A stretch of DNA of 64,000 nucleotides from Acorus gramineus (lineage: Eukaryota; Streptophyta; Magnoliopsida; Acorales; Acoraceae), in contig CM060856.1 in the NCBI GenBank assembly GCA_030737835.1, positions 3,258,952 to 3,322,951 of the forward strand. The letters run 5' to 3'. Positions within the stretch are counted from its first letter, which is position 1. Every line of letters begins with the position of its first letter. A model generated the notes under the pieces. The model was given only the letters and a program-made list of their open reading frames with translations, made no database searches and was not told the origin of the DNA. The translations under genes were made by a program, and so were the position numbers. Positions 22,055-32,100 of the stretch are shown here, piece by piece.

Positions 22055-23780
22055 TGTTAAATGTATATATATGTTAGGGTTAAGGGTAGATTAGTCTTTT
22101 CCTTGATTCCCTTTTTGTACTATAAATATTGGATACAAACCCTAATAAGATTCTTGAATCATTCTTTTCATATTCTAACATGGTATCAGAGCTTGAATCC
22201 AATTTTTTTCTTTGATCGTCGACGCCCTGCGCAGATTAGCTGCCCCCGCGCCGCTTTGCCGCTGCCCCACACAGATCTGCCGCATCTGCACTGCTGTGCC
22301 GCCGTCGCGCCGTTGCTGCTCTACCATCGTGCCGCCGCTGCGCCACCCCACGCCGCCCTCTAGCGCCACCTCGCACAGCCCTGCCGCTGCTGCGCCACTC
22401 TGCCGCGCCGCCTCGCGCAGCCCCGCCGCTGTCCTCGCGCAGATCTGCCGCGTCTGTGCCGCTGCTGCGCCGCCCTGCCGCACCGCCTCGCGCTGCTCCG
22501 CCACCCTACCGCGCCGTCCAGCGCCACCCTGCCTTGCCCGCACCCAGTCTGCGCCCCGTCTGCACCGTGCCCGCACCCCGTCAGCGCACCGTCCGCGCCT
22601 GCCTGCGCGTAGTCTCCGTGTTGCGTGATCAGCGCAGATCCGTGCCGATCAGCCCGGATTTCCTGGGATCCTGTCCCGGATTCTACCACGGACAGCATCC
22701 CGGATCTCCCGGGAATTCGTCCCGAGTCCAGACGCGTCAACGTGTCCGAATCCAATGCTTCACGCCCACGCGCGCCGACCCAGCACCCGCTCGCGCACGG
22801 ACCAGCTCCCCGACCAGGCTCCAGCGCCCGACCCGACCCGGCTCCAGGGCTCGATCCAACCCGGCTCTAGCGCCTATCCCGGTTCCAGCACCAACTGCCC
22901 GACCCAGATCCGCGACCCGTTTACCGCCCCGTCATCCCCTTTTTCAGTATATTCTTTATCCGGCCGCTACGGGTTCATTTGGACTCCAAATATAGTCATA
23001 TTGGTACTCATTTTGCTCCATTTTTCGTTCTGCACGCATCTGTGACTATATTTTCATCATTCAAGGCATATATTTTATCTGTAATTCTCTTTTTGCCTAT
23101 TATGGCTACGGATAACACTCAGATCATCGATGTTAAGTTTGATGGTAACAATTATGATGTCTGGTATATTAGTCTTGAGCTTCAGCTTATTATCGTCGCC
23201 TATTGGGTCATGTTACTGGCACTAATCTAGCTCCTGCACTTGAACCATCTCCACCGGGTTCCGATGAGACCACCATCAAGGTTAGAGCTGAGGCGTATAC
23301 TAAGGCTTTGTTGACATGGAAGGAAGCCGATTCTCGGGTGAAAGCTTATATTGCTTCTTCGGTTATTCCAAATATCCGTAAACATTTGAAGCCGTTCATT
23401 ACAGCCAAAGAATATTGGGACTTTCTGAAGAATTTCTATACGCAGACCGATGGTGCTCAGGAATTCTATCTACATCAGGCCATTTCTACTTCTTATCAAG
23501 GAGAGCTTTCTATTCGTGATTTTTATTCTCTTTTGTCTGATTACTGGGATCAATTCACACCTATGGATCCTCAGATGAAGGGTATTTTTTTGACACGCTA
23601 TCTTGAGTACCGTAATCGTTACACTCGGGTCACTTGCTATTATTGCCATAAATTTGGACACGTGCAATCTGAATGTCGTAAGCGTGCTCGTGATGGTGCT
23701 CCTCTTGTTTATGTACCTTGCACTTCAACTCCTGGAACACTTCCTCCAGCACCTCGTCCACTAGATCCTGCAGCATCACG
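22055..23780 (+). mobile_element. Ty1/copia fragment (LTR, primer site, gag) inside the pseudogene
   Basis: Parts: a 126-bp LTR (22055-22180) from TGTTAAATGTATA to ATTCTAACA, with CTATAAATATTGG as promoter; primer site TGGTATCAGAGC (22181-22192); a GC-rich leader of about 900 bp; and a gag (about 23102-23780) opening with the ATDNTQIIDVKFDGNNYDVW stretch and holding a complete zinc knuckle (CYYCHKFGHVQSEC). No protease, integrase, reverse transcriptase or 3' LTR follows. It is from a different copia family than the fragment at 18253. Confidence 0.85.
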
Positions 23781-24114
23781 TGCAGAAGGCGAGCTCAACT
23801 ATCCTTCGTTCACCGCATCCATGTCATCTTCGAAGGTGACGTTCAATCGGACGGTGACGAACGTCGGGGAGGGAAGTTCGACGTACAAGGTGGAGGTGAA
23901 CGCGCCGGTTGGGGTGTCTGTTGTGGTTGCGCCACAGACTCTGTCGTTCAGGACTTTGAAGGAGAAGATGAGTTTCACGGTTACTTTCAGCCTCCTCAAG
24001 AGCACGGCGGAGGGATCATATGTGGAAGGACAGTTGAGGTGGGTGTCAGCCAAGCACACCGTGAGGAGCCCCATCTCCGTTTATCTGGGTTCTCAGTCGG
24101 CGCCTCTAACATGA
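23203..24114 (+). other. Natural open frame: copia gag joined to subtilase Fn3-like domain
   Basis: A 303-codon frame, open as it stands, begins in the copia gag, passes through the zinc knuckle CYYCHKFGHVQSEC, crosses the junction at 23781 and continues in the native frame of the subtilase C-terminal domain (AEGELNYPSF to the original TGA). The joined domain keeps the residues of the intact copy with few changes. Whether it is transcribed is unknown; the fragment's own LTR lies about 1 kb upstream. It may be an accident of recombination. Confidence 0.6.
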
Positions 24115-24607
24115 GTCTGATTTGCAGCAAATATAAACAATAAATCTAGTGCATGTCTTTAAAATTGTGGATGTCGATCTTTGTTTTCTCTTTTGTCCCT
24201 GTTTTTCCCGTTGTCAGAGAAATCGGTTATAGTCGTTCTGTTGATGAAAGTTATTAAAGGGGGTTATTTTTCATGTTTCTTTTGCTTAATATGCCATCAG
24301 TTTGTCCCTTTTTCCCTACAAGTTGTTGCCGTTTGTGTACACCGAATGATCACATCCGATTTCAATTTTCAAATCTAGATAGCCCTGCCCAGTGCATGGA
24401 TGAACATGGGATGTGTCAAATAGTACAATGCTTTGAACATGACACCACGCAATATATACCAGGATAAATTAGGAGAAAAAACAAACTTATTCTGTGCTAT
24501 AGTACTCTAATTATGGGATACACTAAAAAACGATGACTTAAATACTATCAAATAAAAAAAGAAAAAAGGCATGGTTGGGCTTAGCTAAATGTGGTGACAA
24601 TGGAGGG

Positions 24608-26421
24608 GATGGGAACGGGTTCGAACCTTTGTTTTTGCAAAACAGAGTTTCTCTATTTGGACGAATGAGAAGAGGACGTGTGGCATATGATCTCATGTGA
24701 GATAACTGAACGAGTTGACTGATGAGCGCCTCTGTTTCCTTCCGTTAAAAGTGTGTCTCCCTCATTTGGATGGTCTCTCTCTTCCCCTCATTTATAAGAA
24801 ACCCCAGCACTTGAAAAAATCCTCTTTTGAAACCACCTTCAAAACCCTTCACCCTGAAACCACCGCAGCCCCTGACCGCCACCACCGACCGCAACTCCAA
24901 GGTTCCGACGACCGCCGAGCAGCCACATGAGAAAACCTCTGGACCGCCACCACCGACTGCCCCTGTCCCTCTTCCAAACCCCCGCGATCAAGATATGAAT
25001 GTATTCTTATGTTCCTTTGTTAATAATGTTCATATTCATTGTTAATAACTGTTGGATTATTGTCCAATACATGATTTAGACCGCATTTTTTATATGGGCC
25101 TCGTGGGTTTTTTTTTTCTTTTTTGCTTGGTAAATAAGAAGTGGCGGTTCCAAAAATTTTTATAAACAGGGTCATTAAAAAAAAATTCATAAATTTTTTA
25201 AAAAATGTACTATTACATAATATACCTGAATCTAAACCAAATCCATGATTAGATATTTGATTTTTTTAAATGGGTAGGTGATCGGCTAGTCCCTTGTCCC
25301 ACGAGTATTTTTTTTTAAATGGGGTAGTGATTTAGGGTATTGTTTTATGAGTGCTGATACACTCAGTTTATTTTACAACTTGTTTTGCAGCCCCATGTGC
25401 TATAATAACGTACTATATAATGCATATCGTAGTGTATGAGGTTCCATCATAGTTTATGACGCAAAAATTTTTTATCATTTTTTTTAACTTAAAAAAAATG
25501 CATTAATGTATCTCAGTAAATACTTCATTTTATATAATAGAATGCACTTCAATTGAAGAGTGTGTGATTTTTTTTAGAAAAAAGAAAATCAGTGTGGACT
25601 GTAATGAGAGTTGGACGTATCATTTTCCTAGTTTTATTATTGTTTTAGGGACCTTGTAAATTTTTTATCGGGTGAAACTTTGGGCTAGGTTATATTGATT
25701 TGACTTTTTAATTGTTTTTAATGGATCCCACTGATTTAATGTGGTGATATAAATTTTGGACTAGTTTGTTTTGTTTTTTTTTTAAAAAATTTGATGGGGG
25801 TCAATTGCCCCCATTAAGTGAAAGGGGGTGCAGCCCCTGTAAATAAGCTTTCTTTTTGCATTTAATGAGGCTCTACAAAATGTACATCATATCAAAATAG
25901 ATGAAAGGAGAAAGGGGGGGGGGGGGGGGGGTTCGAAACTCGATGGGAACTCCTCTGAGACTAACACAGGGTCAACATGTGAACTCCAATAAAAAAAAAC
26001 AAACACTTGTCTACACCTGCACGTGAGCAGTACGTGAGTGACTTATCAAACACAATCGGATTGACGCCATGAAAATTAACCCCGTCGCTCCGTCTGTGTG
26101 TCTTTGTTATCTTCAAAGCCTCTGCAGCCGTATTTCATCCATCATTTTCTAGGGTTTATGAAACCCTCGCCACCACCCCGAGAGGTGCATCTGTATCCGT
26201 CGTTGCTTCTTCTTCTTTCTTCGACCGCCACTGCCGACCGGAGACCACCCCGTCGTGAACCCTGTAAAATCGCCCGACCTCTTCTTGTGGGATCCCATAT
26301 AATTAAACACACACAATATACAAATTTAGTGTGTATTTAGAATGGAATATTTAGAATGGAATTTACAAAACTAGCAATTTTAATTACTGTATATGCTGTG
26401 AATTAATTGTTATTTATTTTT
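24608..26421. other. Intergenic DNA
   Basis: No gene is supported. Two leader-like stretches rich in CCACC and CCGCC (about 24810-24990 and 26090-26290) resemble 5' untranslated DNA, but no reading frame with a recognisable domain follows either. A run of 18 G lies at 25914-25931. The part around 25140-25850 looks like an old dispersed repeat ending in GGGGGTGCAGCCCC. Confidence 0.4.
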
Positions 26422-27745
26422 AGGGTCAAAGATATCTAATTCCCTACAAACATGGAAAAACCCATATAAGTCCCTACTAAAATTGAGATAGACGTACGAG
26501 TCCTTGAAAACTAAAAAAAACCCAATTATCATCCCTGAATTAAATTTTCATCTAAACTTAAAGGAATATTCTAGAATATTCATAGAATATTCCATCACAT
26601 ATAATTGTGTAGACATTGAATTCTTTATAAATAGTCATAAACACAAATTACTCCCTGCAAAGAACAAAATTACCCCTAAAAGACTTTTACATTAAATTAT
26701 GTACACATTGCAATCCCTATAAATAATCATAATGACAAATTAGTCCCCGCAAAAGATAAAATTGCCCGTGAAAGACTTTTACATTTAATTGAATAAACAT
26801 TACAGTCCTTATAAACAATCGTAAAGATAAATTGGTCCTTGTAAAAGGCAAAAATACCCCTGAAGGATTTTTACATTTAATTGTGTAGACATTGCAGTCC
26901 TTATAAATAATCATAAAGACAAATAATATAATTTATTTATTTATTTTTTCATCTTCTATCCTATCGCTCACACTCTACCTGAAGATCTCAATTTGGATGT
27001 AAAAAATATATTTTAACCAGTATAATGCATTCTTTTTACCTTTTTGTTTGTAGGGAAGTAAAAAAAGTTGCATGAGTTATTAAAATTCTCTCTGCTAAGA
27101 ATGTAAGTAAACAAATTTTGTGAAAAATCATATATATGTATTTCAAAGCAAGCAAACACCTTAAAGAAAAGAGCATTATTCATTACTTGTTTAGGTGGAG
27201 TGTGAGCGATATGGTAAAAGATGAAAAAATAAATAAAAAAATTATATTATTTATCTTTATGATTGTTTATAAATAAATAAGGATTACGATGTCTACACAA
27301 TTAAATGTAAAAATCCATCAGGGCTATATTTGCCTTTTACATTGACCAATTTGTCTTTACGATTATTTATAAGGACTGTAATGTTTATCCAATTAAATGT
27401 AAAAATCTTTCAAGGACAATTTTATCTTTTGCAAGGACTAATTTATCTTTATGAGTATTTATAGGAACTGCAATGTGTACACAATTTAATGTAAGTCTTT
27501 TAGAGGCAATTTTATCTTTTGCAGGGACTAATCTGTCTTTATGACTGTTTATAAGGACTTCAATGTCTACATAATTATATGTGATCAAATATTCTGGGAA
27601 TATTCTGTTAAGTTTGGATGAAAATTTAACTCAGGGATGATAATTGGGTTTTTTGAATTTCAGGAACTCGTACGTCTGTCTCAATTTTAGTAGGGACTTA
27701 TAAGGGTTTTCTTATGTTTCTAGGGAGTTAGATGTCTTTAACCCT
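26422..27745. mobile_element. Foldback/Mutator-like element with about 560-bp inverted arms
   Basis: The ends AGGGTCAAAGATATCTAA and, read inverted, AGGGTTAAAGACATCTAA start two arms (26422 to about 26990 and about 27190 to 27745) that match inversely over their whole length; about 200 bp of unique DNA lies between. Each arm is largely four tandem units of about 92 bp carrying the motifs TAGTCCC-GCAAAAGATAAAATTGCC and ACTTTTACATT. TATTTTT flanks both ends (26415-26421 and 27746-27752), a possible target duplication in AT-rich DNA. No transposase is present, so it is non-autonomous. Long arms suit a Mutator-like or foldback element. Confidence 0.85.
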
Positions 27746-27763
27746 TATTTTTAAATGGGGATT

Positions 27764-28002
27764 GGGTTAAGTCCAACGAGCGTTAAACAATTTGACCGTC
27801 CAACGCGCTTGAAACCGTCCGATCTTCTTACTTTGTTGTGATTAAGATACTTTATAAGATTTTAAAACTAAATTTAGAATGCAATTAAATTCTAAACCTT
27901 CCTTTTTAGGATTCAATTAATTGTGCATTTTAAAATTATAAGATCGGACGATCATGAATGCATTAAACAATCAAATTGTCCAACGCCTGTTGGACCTAAC
28001 CC
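27764..28002. mobile_element. MITE of 239 bp
   Basis: Left end GGGTTAAGTCCAACGAGCG and right end, read inverted, GGGTTAGGTCCAACAGGCG form terminal inverted repeats. A second inverted pair, CGTCCGATCTT and AAGATCGGACG, lies further in. No coding capacity; family not assigned and the target duplication is unclear. Confidence 0.7.
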
Positions 28003-28063
28003 GACCTATTTTAAATTAACATTTTAAAAATAGACAATATGGAAGATAAAGGAGGTGTTTTGG

Positions 28064-28190
28064 ATTTATAACTTTGAACGCCTGACCGATTGAGCCAAAG
28101 CCACCACAATGCTGGAATGGATCTGCAATAGCTGCGCCAATTGCTGAATAGATGGCCGTACACTTTCACTGACAGAACCTGAAATCCAAG
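28064..28190 (-). pseudogene. Possible exon fragment of a host gene
   Basis: On the minus strand, an acceptor-like TTGGATTTCAG is followed by an open stretch reading GSVSESVRPSIQQLAQLLQI and then HSSIVVALAQSVRRSKL, which has the balanced, leucine- and glutamine-rich look of a real helical protein segment. A run of 21 G (28195-28215 on the plus strand) lies just upstream of the supposed acceptor. No family was recognised. It could be an exon carried by a mobile element or the remains of a decayed gene; chance is possible. Confidence 0.35.
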
Positions 28191-28260
28191 ATATGGGGGG
28201 GGGGGGGGGGGGGGGCACGGTGCCTTCAAGAGGAGATGGATGGAGGAGACATAGCAATAG

Positions 28261-28816
28261 TGATTGTTTAATTTATTGTCTTTTTATTTATGCAATTATT
28301 TGTAAATATGTGTATTGATTGGTTTGAATTACATTCTACGAGATTGATTTGTTCCATGAATCAAATATATAATCAATCTTAAAATGAAAAAGCAATTTTA
28401 AAAAACAGATTAAAACATAGTTTTGACTTATTCACCCTCTGCCCCTGTGGTTTGTGCATCACCCTAGGGATCCTAACTGTTGGTATAAAAGAAGGTTTCG
28501 ATTTAGAATTAATAGTCTGAGATAGATAAGGACTTGGATATTGACTTCAGAAAAGATGTAAGTTGAAGAAGAAATCAACATGCACTATGATTTTGTAACA
28601 CCTGTACTGATGCTTTTGATTGTGATAAGATTGCTCATAGATTTGTAAAACATTTTCCGTTGATGATATAAATTGATGAAATAAAAGTGTTTGTGTTGTT
28701 GGCAATGTTAATGCAATGGTCTAATAATTCTGAAGTGTGATTTAAGAAGAAGATGAATAACTGCATATTGGATGCTCCTCAATTATACTTGGTCACCTTC
28801 TTTCTCACTTTTGGGT
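28261..28816. other. AT-rich intergenic stretch
   Basis: No gene or repeat boundary was recognised. Confidence 0.45.
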
Positions 28817-29240
28817 TAGAACATTACACCTCATGTTGTTACTAATAAAATAAATTAGAGCTCTATTATACTTAGTAATTTTTATAGTCTAAAATATAAT
28901 CATATATACATCGTTAGCTTACTTCACTCACTGTATCGAAGTATATACCTCGTTGAAAATTCTTTACATATTTTTTATAAATAATATCACTAAATTAATT
29001 GGAGTTCATATTTTATAGAAGTACATATACATCGTTAGCTTACTTCACTCTTTGTATCGAAGTATATACCTCGTTGAAAATTCTTTACATATTTTTTATA
29101 AATAATATTATTCAATTAATTGGAGTTCATATTTTATAGAAGTACATAAATATTAAAATAAGATATATAATTTTAAAAAATAAAAATATATGTAGTTCGT
29201 GTTTTGAGCGAAAAAATGAATTAGGTGTAACATTTTCCAA
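28817..29240. mobile_element. MITE with an internal 121-bp tandem duplication
   Basis: GAACATTACACCTCATG on the left and, read inverted, GAAAATGTTACACCTAATTC on the right look like terminal inverted repeats. A 121-bp segment starting near 28906 (ATCGTTAGCTTACTTCACTC, then TATATACCTCGTTGAAAATT) is repeated in tandem. The motif TATATACCTCGTT and its inverse also occur in the elements at 35185-35548 and 37861-38130, so these may be one group. Confidence 0.6.
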
Positions 29241-29898
29241 TACATTAACGTGGGAGTATGTCTTATTAAATAAATATTAATTGTTGTATCCGTGGCTTAA
29301 ATTCTTCCAAAAACAACTTTCTAGCTTTTAATATTCTTCGATCTCTGAGATTCGACGAGGATCATTGATCTCATCAACCTGAAAGACCACCCTTGCCCGC
29401 CTTTTTTTACATTATATCATCCACTATCACATGAAACACATGGCATCATCAAATATCTTCAATAACCAACACCCACACCCTAATTATCGTATGACATTCG
29501 ATACAACCCACTCACTCCACACAAGGGGACACGTCCCACTCTCCCACACACATTTGGACGTGACAAAATCCCCACTCATTTTTTCTCCACTAGCACACAA
29601 TAATATAAAATTGTTTAAAGGCATCTTCTTCTCCTGTCCCTCTCAAACACACCATCGTCATCGTTGGATCGCCTCCTACCTTTTATAAAAAGTTGTTCAA
29701 ACAGGTTGAGCTCTATCTTCTATATGTGAAATTGTGTGTAATCCACTATCAGTCACTGATATCACCGATCTCCACTTTCTCTTTCTTGGCAGCGACTTCA
29801 GCATTCATTGCACCTGAATATTCAATCGGTGATCACCTTTAAAATATTTCAAAATTAATTATTCCAATTAATGAGTACTCTATTCAATTGGTTCATCT
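29241..29898. other. Intergenic DNA left of the copia element
   Basis: No gene is supported; an 85-codon frame at 29431-29688 shows no recognisable domain. A TATA-like TTTTATAAAAAG occurs near 29680. Confidence 0.4.
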
Positions 29899-29985
29899 TG
29901 TTGGGTGTGAACCCAGCTCATGATAAACTTTCTTTGGGTCCAATCCATCTTGGCCCTTTCTTTATTAAATGCATAAGATGGGTGA

Positions 29986-31744
29986 TGTAGGGTACGAATA
30001 CGCTCTTCTACGGATTCGATCAAATAAACGAAATCGGCAGGCTCTAGCGACGTTGTTGATTCTTCAAGAAAAATGTTAGGGCGTTGGGCTTCAATGATTT
30101 GTTGATTTCTTCTGAAATAACAGACGATTGGAATTCTACGTAGTTGATGTTCACCACGAATAACAAAAATGAACGAAAAATAATAACTCAAATAATAAAT
30201 AACTTAATTAATCAATTGGTTTACATGTCTAGACCAGAGAATCTTTTTTTTTTAAATCTGTAAACTATGATTCTAACAGATTATCTAAATCTACAAAATA
30301 ACAAATACATCTTTATTTAATCCTAACTAATATTTAAATTTGAATTCAAATAAATATTTGAAATTCAAATCTAAATATAGATGCTAAAATCCTAACAAAC
30401 TAAAAAATTATTAAAATTATAAATGAACCATAATTATCCATTTGATAATCCTCCATGTCAATCGAATAGTTCATGATTGCGCTACATCATTCCCTCCCTC
30501 TTGAGAAAAACTCGTCCTCAAGTTTGGTTGAAGGAGTTGGTGAGGTAGTCCAAGCATTTGATGACGTAACTCACCAACTTTTATGTAACTAGGGTCCACC
30601 TCGAGTGTTTGTGGCCAACGCTCCTTATACGATTTTGATGTAGATAATCTAGGAGTTGTAAGCATGATTTCGGAAAAAAATAGATCCTCAAAATGATGGC
30701 CGCAAATGTGAAAAGTTTCTTGGGCTTGATCTCCTTCATCTCGTCCTCGATCATTTCATCAATGATTTGTGGAAGGTTTGAATCCTCAATTTCTTCATCA
30801 AAGATAGGTGGAAGACTTGCTTCTTCAATCTCTTTATCGAAGATAGGTGGAAGGCTCGCTTCTTCAATCTCTTCATCGAAGATAGGAGGAAGTTTCACCT
30901 CTTCAATCTCTTCATCCAAGATAGCTAGAAGGTTCGCCTTTTCGAATAGGTTGTCGAAATCACCATCAATAGGCTCCTCCTTCACAAATTATGGAGTTGT
31001 CGGTCATTCTTGATGTTATATAAGCGCTATCATCTTCTCCATTTGCTTGGTTAATGCATCAAATCGTGCGTCCATTCGATGAATGAATTGTTGTGCTATG
31101 TCATGAATGTGCGGCTCTCGAACCTCGTGTGGAACCGGACACTTTCTTGATGACATTTTTTTTTATCTCTCTCTTTATTTCTCTCTTCTTTTTTTTCTCT
31201 TTTTTTTTGGTGGACTGGAATGAAAAATTAATACATGGGTTTGGGTGTTCTAGAAGGAAAACTTGGGAGTCAGGGGGTTAAATGAAATTTTTTTTTTCTA
31301 TGAAAGGAGAGGCCACGTGGATTGATTGTGTTTAATGGACGGAGAGGGTTTCTTTGATGGGTACCTAGGTCACAAATTTTTTTTTTTTTTTCAAGTTGGG
31401 TTATCCGGTAAGGGAGAATATGGGGTGACATTTTTTTTTTTTTTTGATAAATGGGATGGATCACGGATTACCTCCACAAATCGACGAAGCTCTGATACCA
31501 ACTGGTGTAGCGTACGAAGACGCTCTTCTACGGATTTGATCAAAGGAACGAAATTGGCAGCTAGCGGCGCTGTTGATTCTTCAAGAAGAATGTCAGGGCG
31601 TTGGGCTTCAATGATTTGTTGATTTTTTCTGAAATACCAAACGATTGGAATTCTACGTAGTTGATATTCACCACGAATAACAAAAATGAAGGAAAAATAA
31701 TAACTAAAATAATCAATAACTTGATTAATCAATTGATTTACTGG
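29986..31744 (-). mobile_element. Non-autonomous LTR element with 13-residue repeat protein, both LTRs
   Basis: In minus-strand order: a 5' LTR (31506-31744, cut on its outer side by a hAT piece); a tRNA-Met-type primer site (reverse complement of 31489-31500); a leader; an ORF region (from about 31155) opening MSSRKCPVPHEVREPHIHDI and holding about four to five 13-residue repeats like SLPPIFDEEIEEA (30585-30985); a polypurine tract; and a 3' LTR (29986-30489, TGATGTAGCGC to GTACCCTACA). It is inserted in the 5' LTR of the Tork-like element. Internal DNA is only about 1 kb and has no polymerase domains. A full copy would be about 2 kb. The ORF region is broken a few times. Confidence 0.8.
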
Positions 31745-31919
31745 TAGGCCTGTCAACGGGTTGGGTCCGAGCCGGGTCGGGGTGGACCCGGACCCGACCT
31801 GGGCTTGGGTCCGCCGGACCCGGGTCCTGGGTGAGGCCCGACGGACGCAGTCATATGAGGACCCGGGTCCGGACCCGACAAACATGGGTCGACCCGGGTC
31901 GGGTCTGGGTCAACCGGGG
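31745..31919 (-). mobile_element. hAT-type element fragment (GGGTCGGG family)
   Basis: TAGGCCTGTCAACGGGTTGG followed by dense GGACCC/GGGTCC motifs matches the inverted right end of the copy at 46014-46828. It starts inside the LTR ending at 31744. No second terminus was found. It runs straight into a gene fragment at about 31925, suggesting that the element carried host DNA. Confidence 0.75.
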
Positions 31920-32100
31920 TATGCGCCATTGATGACGAGGTTGGCAGAGGGAGAGAAGGTGCTGACGAGGTCGTCGGAGGTGGAGTCTGGGGAGAGGTCG
32001 CGGATGAAGATCTTGCGGTGGGAAACGTTGTTGTCGGCAAGGGAGTGGATGTGGGAGAGGAGGGACAAGGGTTCAAAAGTTATTTCGGCAATGAAAATTG
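31920..32100 (-). pseudogene. Captured fragment of an RRM protein gene (UBA2-like)
   Basis: The minus strand reads FEPLSLLSHIHSLADNNVSH then RKIFIRDLSPDSTSDDLVST and FS. This matches, from memory of the family, the start of the first RRM in plant UBA2-type RNA-binding proteins, where a helix ending in a LADxDxxHRKxF stretch leads into beta-1 (KIFIRDL, the RNP2 position). About 55 codons remain, with no complete RRM. It abuts a hAT end and lies inside a copia element on the opposite strand. Family placement is by eye; another RRM protein is possible. Confidence 0.5.

Larger units (their letters stand above)
20013..24114 (+). pseudogene. Subtilase pseudogene (duplicate of 7347-9629)
   Basis: It aligns along its whole length with the intact subtilase. 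The start ATG at 20013 is kept, but a TAA at 20061 ends the frame after 16 codons, still within the signal peptide. Single-base losses shift the frame near 20100 (propeptide start) and near 21012 (before the SLSLGG stretch), with more around 20275-20480. A 165-bp segment (20462-20626) is repeated in tandem. Eighteen bases are missing near 21692, removing six residues of the GPGLNIL region. A copia fragment (22055-23780) replaces about 50 bases matching 9246-9295. The longest open stretch (21015 to about 22050) keeps Asn (GGNSGP), the PA insert and Ser (GTSMS); the Fn3-like domain resumes at 23781 and ends at 24114. It cannot make a full protease. Confidence 0.95.
18180..24607 (+). repeat. Duplicated subtilase block (second copy of 7191-10143)
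   Basis: After setting aside the two copia insertions, this block is colinear with 7191-10143, from CATTCCCCAAAATACAT upstream of the promoter to TGGTGACAATGGAG after the 3' end. Identity stays high, including in untranslated parts, so the duplication looks fairly recent. The copies lie in direct orientation about 8 kb apart, with the Tat-like gypsy element and LTR pieces between them. Confidence 0.9.

Noticed and set aside
28195-28215. Long G run as a possible functional G-quadruplex
   Set aside because: A plain homopolymer in non-coding DNA, like the run at 25914-25931. Length errors are common in such runs and nothing nearby suggests a function.
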